Origin: Pictodentalium vernedei
Lineage: Eukaryota > Mollusca > Scaphopoda > Dentaliida > Dentaliidae
DNA: 64,000 nt
Direction of reading: 5' to 3'
Assembly (NCBI GenBank): GCA_031216915.1
Contig: CM062297.1
Span: forward strand, 529,130,971 to 529,194,970
The notes beneath the pieces were generated by a model. That model worked only from the letters and a program-made list of their open reading frames with translations. It ran no database searches and had not been told where the DNA came from. The position numbers were made by a program, and so were the translations under genes. Positions 44,695 to 57,299 of this stretch are shown one piece after another. Position 1 is the stretch's first letter. Every line of letters begins with the position of its first letter.

Positions 44695-45379
44695 AGTAAA
44701 AAGGTTGGAGGGCCTAGGGCATAAGGAAAATCCAACAGACTCAATTATCTATAACAGACCTATCCCCTTAAGGAGAAAAGGAGAGATAGTCTTACATGTA
44801 TCTTTCTTATTTGTAGCAAAAAAGAAAGACACAATGCTATTCTGTAGTTGAGCACAATAACATCAATGATCTCTATAAACATCTAGTATAACCCTTTATA
44901 CTAATATTTTTTAAGGAAAGCCAACAAATGCGGGAGTCTAGAGAAATGAGACTCTATATACTCATTTAAAAGTGTTCGAGAATTGTATATTAACGCTCAA
45001 TTAATCACGTGATATATACGAATGCTTCACACCAATCATCACTTAAAAAATATTACACAGATGAGTAAACATAGGCATAACCCTAAAATCATCTCGGAAC
45101 CGACACAGAATTACTAAGTCCAAGGGAGGTATTCCCTTGCTTTACACTATAAAGCAGGTGACCAAAGGGAACACACCCCCACCCCCCCCACCCCCTCCCC
45201 CCCCCGCCCCCTTTCCATTGCCCTGGATCAAACTGGATCAAATACTCCAGAGCAAAGAGAGCAGCAGGACAGAGTCACTGCCGGAACCAAAAGCCAAAAC
45301 ACACGTAATTGCCACTATTTAGTAGACGACCTTCAGAGTAAAAAATAGCGGACCTAAACAATGTAGATCTGCAGAAAAG

Positions 45380-45660
45380 GACTCAATATTCTCAGATACA
45401 AAATCGTGAAAATGGAGGGCTAACACTAATATACAGCCCTCATTAAATCTGTAATAACCATATTAATAGGTTAAGCCCATGAAGTAGAAGAACTCTTACT
45501 TCATGAGCTTAAACTAAAACACAGACTGCTGAATAAAGAAATAATCATAAGCAGAACTGACTGTAGATTGAATCCATGTGACCATAGAATGGACCGAAAT
45601 GTGGAGGAAGCTTCCATGGCATGTCCCACAACAACAAACGCCTGAGTAAATAGTCCACAG
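45380..45660 (-). pseudogene. DIRS B tyrosine recombinase remnant
   Basis: On the minus strand, the LLLWDMPWKLPP-like segment is followed after a short stretch by AHEVRVLLLHG near 45500. In A and D these two landmarks are about 850 bp apart. The catalytic centre is therefore gone. Confidence 0.7.
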
Positions 45661-45779
45661 TCTTGTGGAGCTAGAGAAGCTACCAACAGAATTTGCATTG
45701 AAATAATTACACTAGAGCAAAATCTGTTGAATCAACAACGCTTTGAGATATGCATATCTTATTATTCCGTCTAACAAGA

Positions 45780-46320
45780 TCAATAGAGCGTTTATTGCAA
45801 ACGCTCGAAGATCCAACATAATGACACATGCGTCTGCAACTAATTGTTGAGATGCGTCGCAAATAAGTCGATCATTGGCCGCTCACCATGGTAGCAATCT
45901 GATTGAAAACTCGTTTGTTGAAAGCCGATTCTGGCGGCAACAAACGGCCCCTCCATGAAGGGAGTCTGCTAATATGTTCAGACGACCCGGAATATGACGG
46001 ACTGATAGGAGAACTTGATGTTCTAGTAGCAACCGAAAGATTCATTCCGTTAACATGAATAACAGGATGGAATGAGTGCCTCTATAATTCCAAAAATACG
46101 CTAATACCGTCAGATTGGCGGACAGAATTAGCATATGAACATTCTGAATTACGTTATCCAATAACGTAGCGCAAGCCAAAATGACATTGATAAGGAACTA
46201 CGGAATCAAAAGACCCTGGCACTTCAATCCGTTGGGCTCAATGAAAACGACCCAAACTGTTTACTGGCATCCGTCAAGACTGTAAAACTCGGATCCGGCA
46301 GTTGCAGTGGAACTACCTGA
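45780..46320 (-). pseudogene. DIRS B RNase H region (decayed)
   Basis: Minus-strand frames contain TTDASK near 46265, VRHIPGRLNILADS near 46000 and STNEFSIR. These match the DIRS RNase H pattern (TDAS start, then VRHIPGxxNxLAD). Several stops are present. Confidence 0.72.
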
Positions 46321-46399
46321 GTTAAGCCCAGAAAACTTGCCCAAGTCTGAATGTCGTATTCACTTGATTAGACAAGACGATGTCCGTATCGAGCGAAAG

Positions 46400-47900
46400 A
46401 ATCTTCACTTTCCAATACTGAATTAAAGAAATTTGGAGAGGACCAATGCGTAACCGCCCCATCGGAATAAAATCGCGGCAGTCCCACCTAAACGTATCAG
46501 TCTCATAAGATCTCTCGCTGAGACTTGTCTGAGCGAAGACAATAGTGAGCACAACAACTGAATAATTTCGTTCAGGGTAACAGCAGACGAACGAAAAAGT
46601 TGTGCGTTACGAAGCTCATCCCCCGGTGGATGAATGACTTGGATGATACCAGATCCGACTTCTCCTCGTTTACTTAAGAAACCCGAGATGTCAGAGCAAT
46701 AGAAGCAGATTCTGCACATAGTTCTGAAACGTTAACTCATTGCCGTACCTGTATGAATGGTGTCCAGGTAGGCCGACGTTATCGCAGATGAATAAGTTCA
46801 GAAATGAGTCATTACCGAGTCCGTTATTCGAGTGAAGGCCCAGGGGGCTAGATTCAGACCGAAGTATATTGCTCGGAACTGATATACGACTCCTATAATA
46901 AGGAAGCGAAGATACTTTCTGATGCCTGATGTACCATGGCATGAAAGTACGCATCTTGAGATCTATGCATGTAGCATAATCGTAGACCCGAATACTCGCT
47001 CTGACTGATCGGGTGGACTCCATATATAAACTTGGAGCCACGATCAGCTTGTTTATCCAGTTCCGAATAATGAGTGAACGGAAAGAGCCGTCTGGTTTTT
47101 GGAACCAGAAAAGGATGGTTGTAGAAACCTGGAAATTCCTGGATTTCTACGATCTCCATCGCGATCATTCCAGAAGAGACTAGACTTCTGATGGAAACGA
47201 GCCTCTATCCTACTGACTTGGCGGAAGCTGAGTCCATCTTGGACTCCAAGTTGACAGAGGATTTCGTTTGAGGAACAATTTAGTCCTTTCAAAATCACCC
47301 CTTGAATCCAAGGGACGTCCGTAATCTATTCCCAAATAATTGAGAAACTCGACCGTCTTCCGCTCACTAGTACACAAAAGAGGTTAAAACCATTACCTCC
47401 TGATCCTGCGAGGCTTGCGGAAGGAGAAGCCATGTCCTCCACTGTCTGCACCTCGCCCCGTCGACCTGGGGACGTCTGACCGTAATTACAGCCCCTATAT
47501 GAGTCGCTACCCTGACGGCCTCTAGAATAAGACCTAGAGGACGCATAGGAACGTTATAGGAACTTCCCTTGGACGTATTTGTCCCAGAAGTGCCTGTCCT
47601 ACTCTTCTCTGCTGAATCCGATTATATGGAAGCGAATTTTAATAGCAGAGAATCTAAAGCTTTCTTAGTTAACTGATCATAGACTGCGGAAAGCTTGCTG
47701 TCGAAGAAAACTCTCCGGAGACCGGAGCGACTCTGAGAGAGTTTTTCACCTTGCTATCTACACGCGTGGATGTAGCCAGGACCGCATCACATCTAACCAA
47801 CTCCATATTGCCACTAAAGGACGGAGTTTTACATGAGGCCCTTGAAAGAACTCTTAAGGAGATTGTGCATCCTAGAATTCTTTTTCCTTGCCACGTAATG
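46400..47900 (-). pseudogene. DIRS B gag C-terminus and reverse transcriptase (decayed)
   Basis: From 47780 the minus strand reads ATSTRVDSKVKNSLRVAP (gag C-terminus, as in element D). Reverse-transcriptase landmarks follow: FPGFYNHPFLVPK near 47150, an IDLK(D)AYFH-like segment near 46960 in mixed frames, LAPWAFTR near 46835, and YLDT at 46762-46770 where active enzymes have YxDD. The enzyme would have copied the element RNA from a circle-forming template; here it is dead. A and D have lost this whole segment, about 1.3 kb. Confidence 0.75.
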
Positions 47901-48174
47901 ATAATGTTCTGGTAAGGTGATCTGCGTACGATGATGCGTCTAAGCAGACCCTGCTAGATGATATTGTTATTTCCAACAACGTGGTTGGAATTGACATAGA
48001 CGACAGTAAAAAACAATACTAGGTCCTGACCTGGTCGTCTAGACGCAGAGAACTCTCAGAATGCTCTGTCCTGCCGTTTCAAAATATTCATTGAATTGAT
48101 GAAAGGCAGATGTAGAACATATTGCCGATAAGAAACCTGACCTGCCCATTTAGGTATCAAGTTAAATAATATAG

Positions 48175-49245
48175 CATCATTCAACAGATCAAATGTCCGT
48201 GAGACATATCTGGACTATGTCGGAAACTGAGGGATGATGACCCTAAACCGATTAAGAATTCTCTGTCCAGTGGCGCTATCAGTCTCTTATCCGGCAATGC
48301 AGCATTTTGGTCCGGAGGAACGTCAGATGACAATGCCGGATGCACTCTACAGCAATTATGTTGTTCCGAAAAGGGAAAATAAAACTCATCCGTATCCCTT
48401 TCGCCATCCTGTCGGACCACTTGTAATTCTTGGTCGTCCGTGTCTGAACCTGGAGCGGAACGTACTAACCCAGCTTCCTCGGATAATTCCTGATCCGACA
48501 GAGTTACTGTTGGTTGCTGGGATGCTGCGATGATTGTGCTATCTGCGATAGCATGTCTGTAACAGAGGCCTGTGGAGCTGCAGTCTTATAGGATTTAGCC
48601 GCTGGAAGCTCCTTGGACGTTCACTCTTGCATACATCTAATATGTGAACGTCCGGAGTATGAAGGCTGCGTATCCTTGGCTACCGGATGGCATGACCTGG
48701 TCGCTGTAGAATCCCTGGTCGGCGATGTTGGTTGAATATCACAGGTCACGTAGCCAAGGTGCGGTCGCGAGTGCTGCCGTGAGGATGAAGCCGAAAGAGC
48801 AGTCTCTCCGTTCTGTCTATATAACGGAGCGTCCCGAACGGTGGACATTTGCTCTGACCGAGCAGCGTTTTGTACCACAACATCTGGGCCCAGATGTTGT
48901 AATACGAGAGAGGAACCTCTCTCGCTCGCAGCCCGATGGACCTGGACGAGCTAGGAACCGGACTAATAGGCTTCCTCCGTACCATCCTCGTATCCGTCGT
49001 CACTGGGTGTGCACAGTGTATTTTATAGTGCTCGCATCACCCAAATCTCCTTCCTGGGCCGCAACGGACAAACCCGGGTGCTGAGCCATTCGGTGAATGG
49101 TCGCGACACCGGGCGAGCTAGCGGACGCCAACGCCGTCGATCCTACTTGGAACCTCTTAGGCAATTGATGTATCTGTATGAGCACTTTACCGCTAGCTCT
49201 TCATTTGACTGTGACAATGGAAGCACACTTACAAAGACTTCACGG
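48175..49245 (-). pseudogene. DIRS B gag-like module, copy 2
   Basis: The minus strand carries the common module: twin hairpins at about 48880-48930, an RPHLGYVT-like segment near 48760 and LPDKRLIAPLD near 48270. It is broken into several frames. Confidence 0.65.
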
Positions 49246-49254
49246 TAACAATAC

Positions 49255-50010
49255 CTAGTTCATGTTACCCTATGAGACCTGTGGAGCCTCGGTCCTATGT
49301 GAAATATCCACTGGAAGCTCCCGGGACGTTCATTCCTGCATTTATATAATATGCGAACGTCCCGACTGGAAAGGTCTTGTATCCTTGGCTAGCAGATGGA
49401 ATGTCCTGGTCAACGTGTATTCCTTGGTCGGCGAAGCAGGAGCACCAGGGACTTTCAGTCCTGCATTTATATAATACGTGAACGTCCCCTGGAAATCTGT
49501 GGTCACATAGCCAAGGTGCGGTCATGTGTGTTGACGAGGATGAGGAAGCAATATAGCAGCCACGTCGGACTGTCATGCGACGGAGCGTCCCGAGCAGGAG
49601 GAGTGGATGTACGCTCCGACTAAGCAAACACCATACAACAACATCACAGCGCAGATGTTGATGCAAGAGAGAGGGGGCCTCTCTCGCTCGCGGTCCAGGG
49701 GACCTGGATGAGCTAGCTACCGGACGGACAGGCTTCCTCCGTACTATCCTCGGATCCGTCGTTGCTGGGTGTGCACATCTGAGGTTTTATAGTGCTCTCA
49801 TCACCCAATCTGCTTCCCTGGACCGCAACAGACTAACCAGGGTGCTGTACCATTCTTTCCTGGTGAATGGACGCGACACCGGGCGGACTAGCAGGCGACA
49901 ATGCCTTCGATAGAACTAGCTAACTCCCAGCAATTGTCGTAATACCTTGAGCACTTCCCGCTAGCCCTACTATTGCAACGACGGAGACACACTTATTAAA
50001 GACATCACGG
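49255..50010 (-). pseudogene. DIRS B gag-like module, copy 1 (shortened)
   Basis: Repeats the start of the module (CTCCGTCGTTGC on the minus strand near 49985, a CTCGCGGTC/CCTCTCTCG block near 49680, and HMTAPWLC-type sequence near 49520). It stops before the acidic part; the PDKRLIA segment is absent, so about 350 bp is missing. A direct repeat (TCCTGCATTTATATAATA, at 49335 and 49462) marks an internal duplication. Confidence 0.55.
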
Positions 50011-51341
50011 AAACATCACTCTGAATTCTGAAAAAGAAACTGATAGTATATAGTGACCCTACGGAGAGAGGACTGTAATGGACCCCTCACCGCTAATAAA
50101 ATACCATGACACCCATCTCCAACGATGTCATATCAATCAACACACACAGAGCAAGAATTAATGCAACCACATTGACTATAAGAAACACAATGAACTTGTG
50201 AATTAGAGGAAGATATCCTCGCATTACGAATGAAGAATATTTTTTCCAACCAGAAAAATTATACACCGTCATATTACTCGCACTAACCCTTGAAATAAAT
50301 ATACATATATATTATAATTCATTATAACATTTCAAAAGAAAATAATTTTCAAAAAAAAAAATTTTTGAAAAAAATTTCAGAAGAGCCCAAGTTCCCAATG
50401 AGAACCTTGAGCCCAAAGGATCCCCAAAAAGCCTAAGTGTGAACAAAATTTTTTAATGATTTTGAAAAATTAATGTAACACTTACGGACAATATTAATGT
50501 ATCTTGCTATGAACTAAATTAAGCAGAAAACAAGTGATCACTGTCAGAAGTAACAGTTGTCAACATAAGCAAAAGTGTCAACAAACCGGAAACATGACTC
50601 CAGGCACTGAAACAAACATAGCCTGAAATTTGTTACCAATTTAAACACTATCTGATGCAAAACAGAGGCTTCCAGAGAAGAAACTGTAGAACATCAGATG
50701 GTAGATGCAGACCAAAACGCCTAAACACCCCTGGGGTGAGGATGTAAAGATGGGGAAAAAACAGAAAATAATTCTGTTACCAAGCCAAAACTCCCAAGAA
50801 ATTTTAGTAATAAACATTACAAAAAATAAGCCAAAAGCATGGGAGAAAGCTAGGGGGAATAAAGGAAAGGGAGAGAGGAAACACTGATTAAACAATGGAA
50901 CATTCATAGCAAGAATGACCACAACAAGGTCATGCCTCGAAAATAGGTAACATGAATAATTTCGTAAAATAATTATAAGTTACAGCCCTGAACATTTGTT
51001 TCCACTGTTTTTTCCTCTCCACCTTCTATTTCCACCATATATCCACCATTTCTCTCATAATTATGCATCTGGCATCATTTAAACTGAGATTTACAAGCAC
51101 AAATATCAGTCAGTTATAACTGAATTGAGGGCCAAACAAAGAATGACTTTTGGCGACAATTTCGAGACCTCCTTGACAGTGCACATGCGCAGTGGGGTAA
51201 AAGTATGGAGGACCATATAGGACATGTAATTTTCGGTTTTAGATGCAAATTTTGTGGATTGGGAGGTAAAATTTGCATTTGGCCCTTAATATTTTAGAGT
51301 TAGCACCAGCTAAGTCTGGGTCATTGGTACAGTATAAAAAT

Positions 51342-51480
51342 ATAAAAAATTAATGGTTTATGTCTGATATTTTACCCCAGTTTATAAAATTGATAAATTT
51401 GTCGCTTGAGTGTAAAAAGGCTTTGCAATGCTTTAGCATTACAAAGCATTCTTGTACTCAAGGGATGAAATTCACCATAA
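51342..51480. repeat. dispersed repeat, right part (split by DIRS B)
   Basis: TTAATGGTTTATGTCTGATATTTTA and GGCTTTGCAATGCTTTAGCATT match 13775-13880, completing the repeat begun at 44220-44300. Confidence 0.75.
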
Positions 51481-51652
51481 ATTTTTTAAAATTTTCTCAT
51501 TAACCGATGGATACAGTGACTTGATATTTGGTACTGAGCTTCCTTTTGAGATGTACAATAAAGTTTGTTCAAACAAAGTTCTTCGGGCAGTATTTGCCTT
51601 TGTAATGGGAGGGGTAGATTTTGCCTCCTCAACCCCACACAAAATTGCTATA
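51481..51652 (+). mobile_element. Helentron-like element of the 4351-7688 family, left part
   Basis: GACTTGATATTTGGTACTGAGC, AAGTTTGTTCAAACAAAGTT and TATTTGCCTTTGTAATGGGAGGGG correspond to 4616-4712. It continues at 63247 after DIRS C. Confidence 0.65.
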
Positions 51653-52667
51653 TTTTTATACTGTACCAATGACCCAGACTTAGCTGGTGCTAACTCTTAA
51701 TTATTCAGGGCCAAACACAAATTTTGCCCCCCCAATCCCCAAAATTTGCATCCAAATAAAAAAATTCAAATGTCCTATATGGTCCTCCATACTTTTGTCC
51801 ACTGTGCATGCACAGTGTCAAGGAAGTACCGAAATTGGCACCAAATCCTCATTCTCTGTTTGGCCCTTCTATCAGTAACATCTCACTGATATCTGTGCTT
51901 ATAATCTCAGTTAAAATGATGCCAGACACAAAATCATGAAGGAAATGGTGGATCCAAGGATGAAATAAGAGGATGAGAGGAAGAAACTGTGGAAGGATGT
52001 GTTCAGGGCTGTAACTTATAATTTTTATGTAAAATTATTTCACGTTCCCTAATTTTGGGGCATGGGCCTGATGTTTTCATTCTTGCTATGAAATCTCCAC
52101 TGTTTGTTAAGTGTTTCCTCTCTCCCTTTCCTTGATACCCCCCTTGCTAATCTCCCATGCTTTTGGTATAATTTTTGAAATTTTTTTATTGAAATTTCTT
52201 GGGAGTTTTAGCATAGTTACAGAATGTTTATTCTGTTATCCCCATGGTTACATCCTCACCCTAGGGGTGTTTAGGCGTTTTGGTCATGCATCTGCCATCC
52301 GATGTATTGCAGTGTCAAAGAAGTACCAAAATTGGCGCCAAATCTTCATTGTTTGTTTGGCCCTTCTATCAGTAACATCTCACTGATGTCTGTGCTTATA
52401 ATCTGTTAAAATGATGCCAGACACAAAATCATGAAGGAAATCGTGGATCCAAGGATGAAATAAGAGGATGAGAGGAAGAAACAGTGGAAGGATGTGTTCA
52501 GGGCTGTAACTTATCATATTTTTATACTGTACCAATGACCCAGACATAGCTGGTGCTAACTCTTAAAAATATAGGGCCAAACACAAATTTTGCCCCCCAA
52601 TCCCCAAAATTTGTATCTAAAACCAAAGAAAACATGTCCTGAATGGCCCTCCATACTTAACCTCCAC

Positions 52668-52679
52668 TGCGCATGCGCA
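52668..52679. promoter_or_regulatory. NRF1-consensus palindrome in left ITR of DIRS D
   Basis: TGCGCATGCGCA, same relative position as in element A. Intact. Confidence 0.5.
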
Positions 52680-53789
52680 GTGTCAAGGACGTCCCGAAAT
52701 TGGCGCCATTAATCATTCTTTGTTTGGCCCTTCATCAGTTAACATCTGACTGATCTTTGTGCTTGTAAATCTCAGTTTAAATGATGCCAGACACGTAAAT
52801 ATTAGTGAAATGGTGATTCTAAGGAGGATATAGAAGGAGGAGAGGAAAAATGAGTGACAGAAATAATCAGGGCTGTAACAGGTCATTCTTGTTATCAAGA
52901 TTACACTGCTTATTCAGTGTTTTCCTCTCTCCCTTTCCTTTAAGTCCCCTCTTGCTATTCTCCCATGCTTTTGGCATATTTTCTGTAATATTATTACTAA
53001 AATTTCTTGGGAGTTTTAGCTGGATAACAGGATGTATTCTGTTCTTTTCCCCATGTTTACGTCTTCACCTACGGGTGGTTAGGCGTAGTGTTCTGCATCT
53101 ACCATCTGATGTTCTGCAGTTTCTTCCCTGGAAGTCTCTGTTTTGCATCAGATAGTGTATTATTGGTAACTGATTTCGGGCCAGGGTGCCTGGAGTCTTG
53201 ATTTAGTGTTTTCACACTTATTGTTTACATTTCCAACAGCCCTCTGTGTGAGGGGGGATTTCTGGAAAATAATATCTTGATGTTAATTTAATCATATCTA
53301 GACACATTATTATTGTTCGTAAGTGTTGCATAAATTGTTTAATTTTTAGAATTTTTGTCCACACTTAGACTTGGGATCCATTGGGGCTCAACGTTATTTT
53401 TCAGAAACTTGGGCTGTTTTGAAAAAATATTTTTTCAAAAAGTTTTTGATTCAATTATTTTTTCTATGTTAATGGATCTTGTTATTATGTATTTTGATTG
53501 TCAGGGGTTCGTGCGAGTACCAGGACTTTGTTTTCTTTTCACATTGAAAGGATATTGTTCAATTGTAATAAGAGGAAATCTTCCTCTGACTTTCATAATC
53601 ATTGTATAATGTAGTCAGTGTACTCGCACTAACTCCTGTTCTGTATGTGTTGATTACGGTGACAACACGGGAAGCGTGTGTCACGGTATGTTAGAGGGGA
53701 ATTGGCCATTCCGGTCCTTTCCCCGCAGGGTCACTCTACTTTATCAATCTCTATTTCAGACGATCATGATCAGGGTGATGTATCCGTGA

Positions 53790-54920
53790 TGTCTTCCAAA
53801 AAGTGTGCCTCCGTCGTCACAATTAATGAAGAGCTAGCGGAAAAGTGCTCAGGTAATACGTCAATTGCCTAAGAGGACCCTAGTAGGTTCGACGGCCTTT
53901 GACGTCCGCTAGCTCGCCGGTGTAGCGTCCATTCATCGAATGGTTCGGCAGCCGGGTTTGTCCGTTGCGGTCTAGAAAGGAGTTTTGGGTGATGCGAGCA
54001 CTATAAATATCCATGTGCACACCCAGTGACGGCGGATTAGAGGGGAGAACGGAGGAAGCCTTTTAGTCCGGTTCATAGCTCGTCCAGGCTCATCCGGGCT
54101 GCGAGCGAGAGAGGCCCCTCTCTCGTACATCAACATCTGGCCCCAGATGTTGTGGTACAAAATGTCTCGCATTCGGAGCATACGTCCGCCGCTCGGGACA
54201 CTCCGTTATACAGACAGTTCGGAGAGACTGTCAATAAGGCTTCCTCATTCTCATGGCAGCACACACGACCGCACCTTGGCTACGTGACCTCCGATATCCA
54301 GTCAACTTCGCCAATCAGAGAATCCTCGGCGACCAGGTCACGCCATCCGATAGCCAGGGACACGAGGCCTGCAGACTCCGGACGTTCGCATAAGAAAGTA
54401 TGCAGGAGTCAACGTATACGGAGCTTCCAGCGGCAAAGCATCGTAAGACCGCTTCTGCACAGGCCTCTGTGACGGACGTGCTATCCCAAATAGCACAACT
54501 TATCGCAGCATCCCAGCAACGACAGAATCTCTGTCGCATAATATAATATCCGACGACGCTGGGTCGGGACGCTCCGCAGAAGCATCAGGTGTGGACGTCC
54601 GAAAATTTGATACGGTCCGACGGGATGCCGAAAGGGATTCGGATGTTTTCGAGCTTTCCCTTTCGGAACAACATAAGCTGTTGTATATGTCATCCGACTT
54701 CATCTTCTAGAGGTTCTTCGTCGGACCAGTATGCTGCGATACCGGATAAGAAACTGATAGCGTCGATGGACTTAGAAATTTTTGGTTCGGTTCAGGGACA
54801 TCATCCCTCAGTTCCGACACAGTCCAATAATGTCTCAGATACGTTCGATTTATTGAACGACGCTATATATATTTTTTATATGCTTGCTATGTACAAGCAT
54901 ATCTGGTTTCTTGTTCGCAA
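53790..54920 (+). pseudogene. DIRS D gag-like module, copy 1
   Basis: 54152-54472 remains open for 106 codons (NVSHSEHTSAARDTPLYRQF, RPHLGYVTSDIQSTSP, VARDTRPA-like). It is followed in other frames by an acidic part and IPDKKLIASMDLEIFGS near 54740. Twin hairpins lie at 54106-54125 and 54131-54152. It parallels 33163-34290. Confidence 0.68.
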
Positions 54921-54939
54921 AATTACTGAGATGTCTTTC

Positions 54940-56040
54940 AAAAGTGTGCCTCTGTCGTCATAGTTAATGAAGAGCTAGCGGCAATTAGTGCTCATGGATT
55001 ACGTCAATCCCCTAAGAGGTCCCTAGTAGGATCGACGGAGTTGACATTCGCTAGCTCACCCGGTGTAGCGTCCATTCATCGAATGGTTCGGCAGTCGGGT
55101 TCGTCCGTTGCGGTCTAGGATGGAGATTTGGGTGATGCGAGCACTATAATAGACTTTAGTTCACACCCAGTGACGACGGATTAGAGGAGAGATCGGAGGA
55201 AGCCTGTTAGTCCGGTTCCTAGCTCGTCCGGTCCATCCGGGCGGCGAGCGAGAGAGGTCCCTCTCTCGTGCAACAACATATGGGACCGGATGTTGTGGTA
55301 CAGACATTTCACCTTCGGAGCGTATGTCCACCACTCGGGATGCTCCGTTATATAGACAGTCCGAGTGACTGTCGATAATGCTTCCTCATCCTCACAGCAG
55401 CGCGCACGACCGCACATTGTCTACGTGACCTTGAATATCCGGCCAGCTTTGGCATTCAATGATTCCATGGCGAACAGGTCATGCCATCCGGTAGCCAAGG
55501 GACACGAGGCCTGCACACTCCGGTCGCTCGCATAATAGAAGTATGCACGGGGTAACGAACACGGAGCTTCCAGCGGCAATGCATCGTAAGACCGCTTCTC
55601 CACAGGCCTCAGTGACGGATGTGCTATCCAAAATAGCACAGCTTTTCGTAGCATCCCAGCAAACGACAGATTCTCGGTCGGATCAGGAATAATCCGACAG
55701 CGCTGGGTCGGTACGCTTCGCTGTTGCATCAGGTACGGACGACCGAATATTTCATAGGGTCCGACAGGATGGCGAAAGGGATTCGGATGATTTCGAGCTT
55801 TCCCTTTCGGAACAACAGAAGCTGCCATACATTTCTTCCAGCATTATCTTCCAGAGGTTGTTCCATCGGACTACATTGCTGCGATGCTGGATAAGAGACT
55901 ATAGCGTCATTGGACACAGAGTTTTGGATCGGTTCAGGGACATTGTCCCTGAGTTGCCGACGCAGTCCAATAATGTCTTTAGAACATTTGAATTATTGAA
56001 CGATGCTATATATATATAAGCTTGCTATCAACATGCTAGT
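54940..56040 (+). pseudogene. DIRS D gag-like module, copy 2
   Basis: A tandem duplicate of 53790-54920, closer to copy 2 of element A than to its own neighbour: both lack the CCGTCGTCAC start and share GGTCCCTCTCTCG hairpins and an LDKRL segment near 55890. More stops than copy 1. Confidence 0.65.
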
Positions 56041-56359
56041 ATAGTTTCTAGTCCGCAATGCTCTATTCTGCCTTTCGTGAATTCTAGGAAATAATTGTTT
56101 ATTGGCAGAACTGGGCTTACTGAGAGTTCCTTTGCGTCTAAGACAGCGAGACTGAAGACTGCAAATTATCTTTTTCGCCGTCTATGTCAATTCCAACCAG
56201 AATGTTGGAAACGACAATGATGTATAATAGACTTAACGTAGACGCTTTATCATACGTATACCACCTTACTGAGACATTTATCATTACGTCTTCAAGAGAA
56301 AGAATTCCAGGATATGATCCTCAATGAGATTTCTTTCAGGGGCAGTAGTTTTTCCACGT

Positions 56360-57180
56360 ATAACTCCGCCCTTCAGTGGCAACCTGGAGTTGGTTAGACG
56401 TGACGCAGCCCTAGCTACATCCACGCGCATGGATAGTAAGGTGAAGAACTCTCTCAGAGTCGCTTCGGTCTCGAGAAGCTTCTCTTCGACGGCAACCTTT
56501 CAGCAATTTTGAATTGCTCGATATACACGTTCTTTTGTTTATCAAGTGTAACAAGAGATTCAGACGTGGGCAAACATTCGGTGGTTGACTCAGAGAGTTC
56601 CACTGTAGTTGCCGGATCCGAGTTTTTCGATTATGACGGATGTCAGTCAAACAGGTTGGGACACAATTTTGATCCCAACGGATTCGAAGTGCCACAGTTT
56701 TTAGGCAAGCTCCTTACTTCCAAGGAAGAATATTATGTTGGCTTGCACTACGTCATTGGATGAATTTTATTCCGAAACGCATGTTCAATCCTGTCCGTTA
56801 ATACGACAGTAGTTGCGTATATCCGGAACCAGGGAGGCACTCATTCGGTTCCGTTATTAATTTTAACGGAAAGAATCCTTCTGTTTGTTATAGAACACCA
56901 AGTTCTGTTTCGGTTCGTCATATTCTCGGTCATCGGATCGTATTAGCAGACTCCCTTTCACGTAAGGGTCGTTTGTTGCCGTCAGAATGGACTATCAACA
57001 AACAAGTATTCAATCAGATTTGCTATCAATCAGTGATAATTTATTTGCGACACATCTCTCCAATCAATTGTAGACGTATGTGTCACCGTGTCCGGATCCC
57101 TGAGCATATGTAGTTAACGCTCTATCGATCTAGTAGGACGCTATGATAGGATATGCGTATCCTCCATCGCTGTTGATTCA
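56360..57180 (+). pseudogene. DIRS D gag C-terminus fused to RNase H (RT missing)
   Basis: LELVRRDAALATSTRMDSKV near 56385 is the gag C-terminus. After FQQF the sequence passes into TRDSDVGKHSVVDSESSTVV, the lead-in to RNase H. VVAYIRNQGGTHSVPL near 56810 and an FVRHIL-like segment near 56912 mark RNase H. The junction is shared with element A. Confidence 0.75.
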
Positions 57181-57299
57181 GCAAGTATTGCTAGAATTAT
57201 TCATTCACAATACAATTCTGTTGGTAGCATCTCTGTCCCACAGAGATGGTGGATAAATTTACTTAGATGTCTACTGTGGGACTTACCGCGGAAACTTCC

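Larger units (their letters stand above)
44301..51341 (-). mobile_element. DIRS-like retroelement B (RT kept, recombinase mostly deleted)
   Basis: The element reads on the minus strand. Its 5' end is at 51341 (complement of CAGTATAAAAA) and its 3' end at 44301 (GTTAAAAAATTTATAG). Inverted repeats lie at 44301-44524 and 51150-51341; the ICR is at 44604-44694. On the minus strand the order is leader, two gag-like modules (first shortened), gag C-terminus, reverse transcriptase, RNase H, remnant recombinase and a C-rich (G-rich in element sense) tract. Compared with A and D, about 850 bp of recombinase is missing near 45555-45610. The flanks join exactly to the empty site at 13760-13780. No target duplication. 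Confidence 0.85.

Noticed and set aside
46322..47298. Retrovirus or LTR-retrotransposon pol
   Set aside because: RT is followed by RNase H and a tyrosine recombinase remnant; there are inverted, not direct, terminal repeats and an ICR. That is the DIRS plan. No LTR, protease or integrase was seen.
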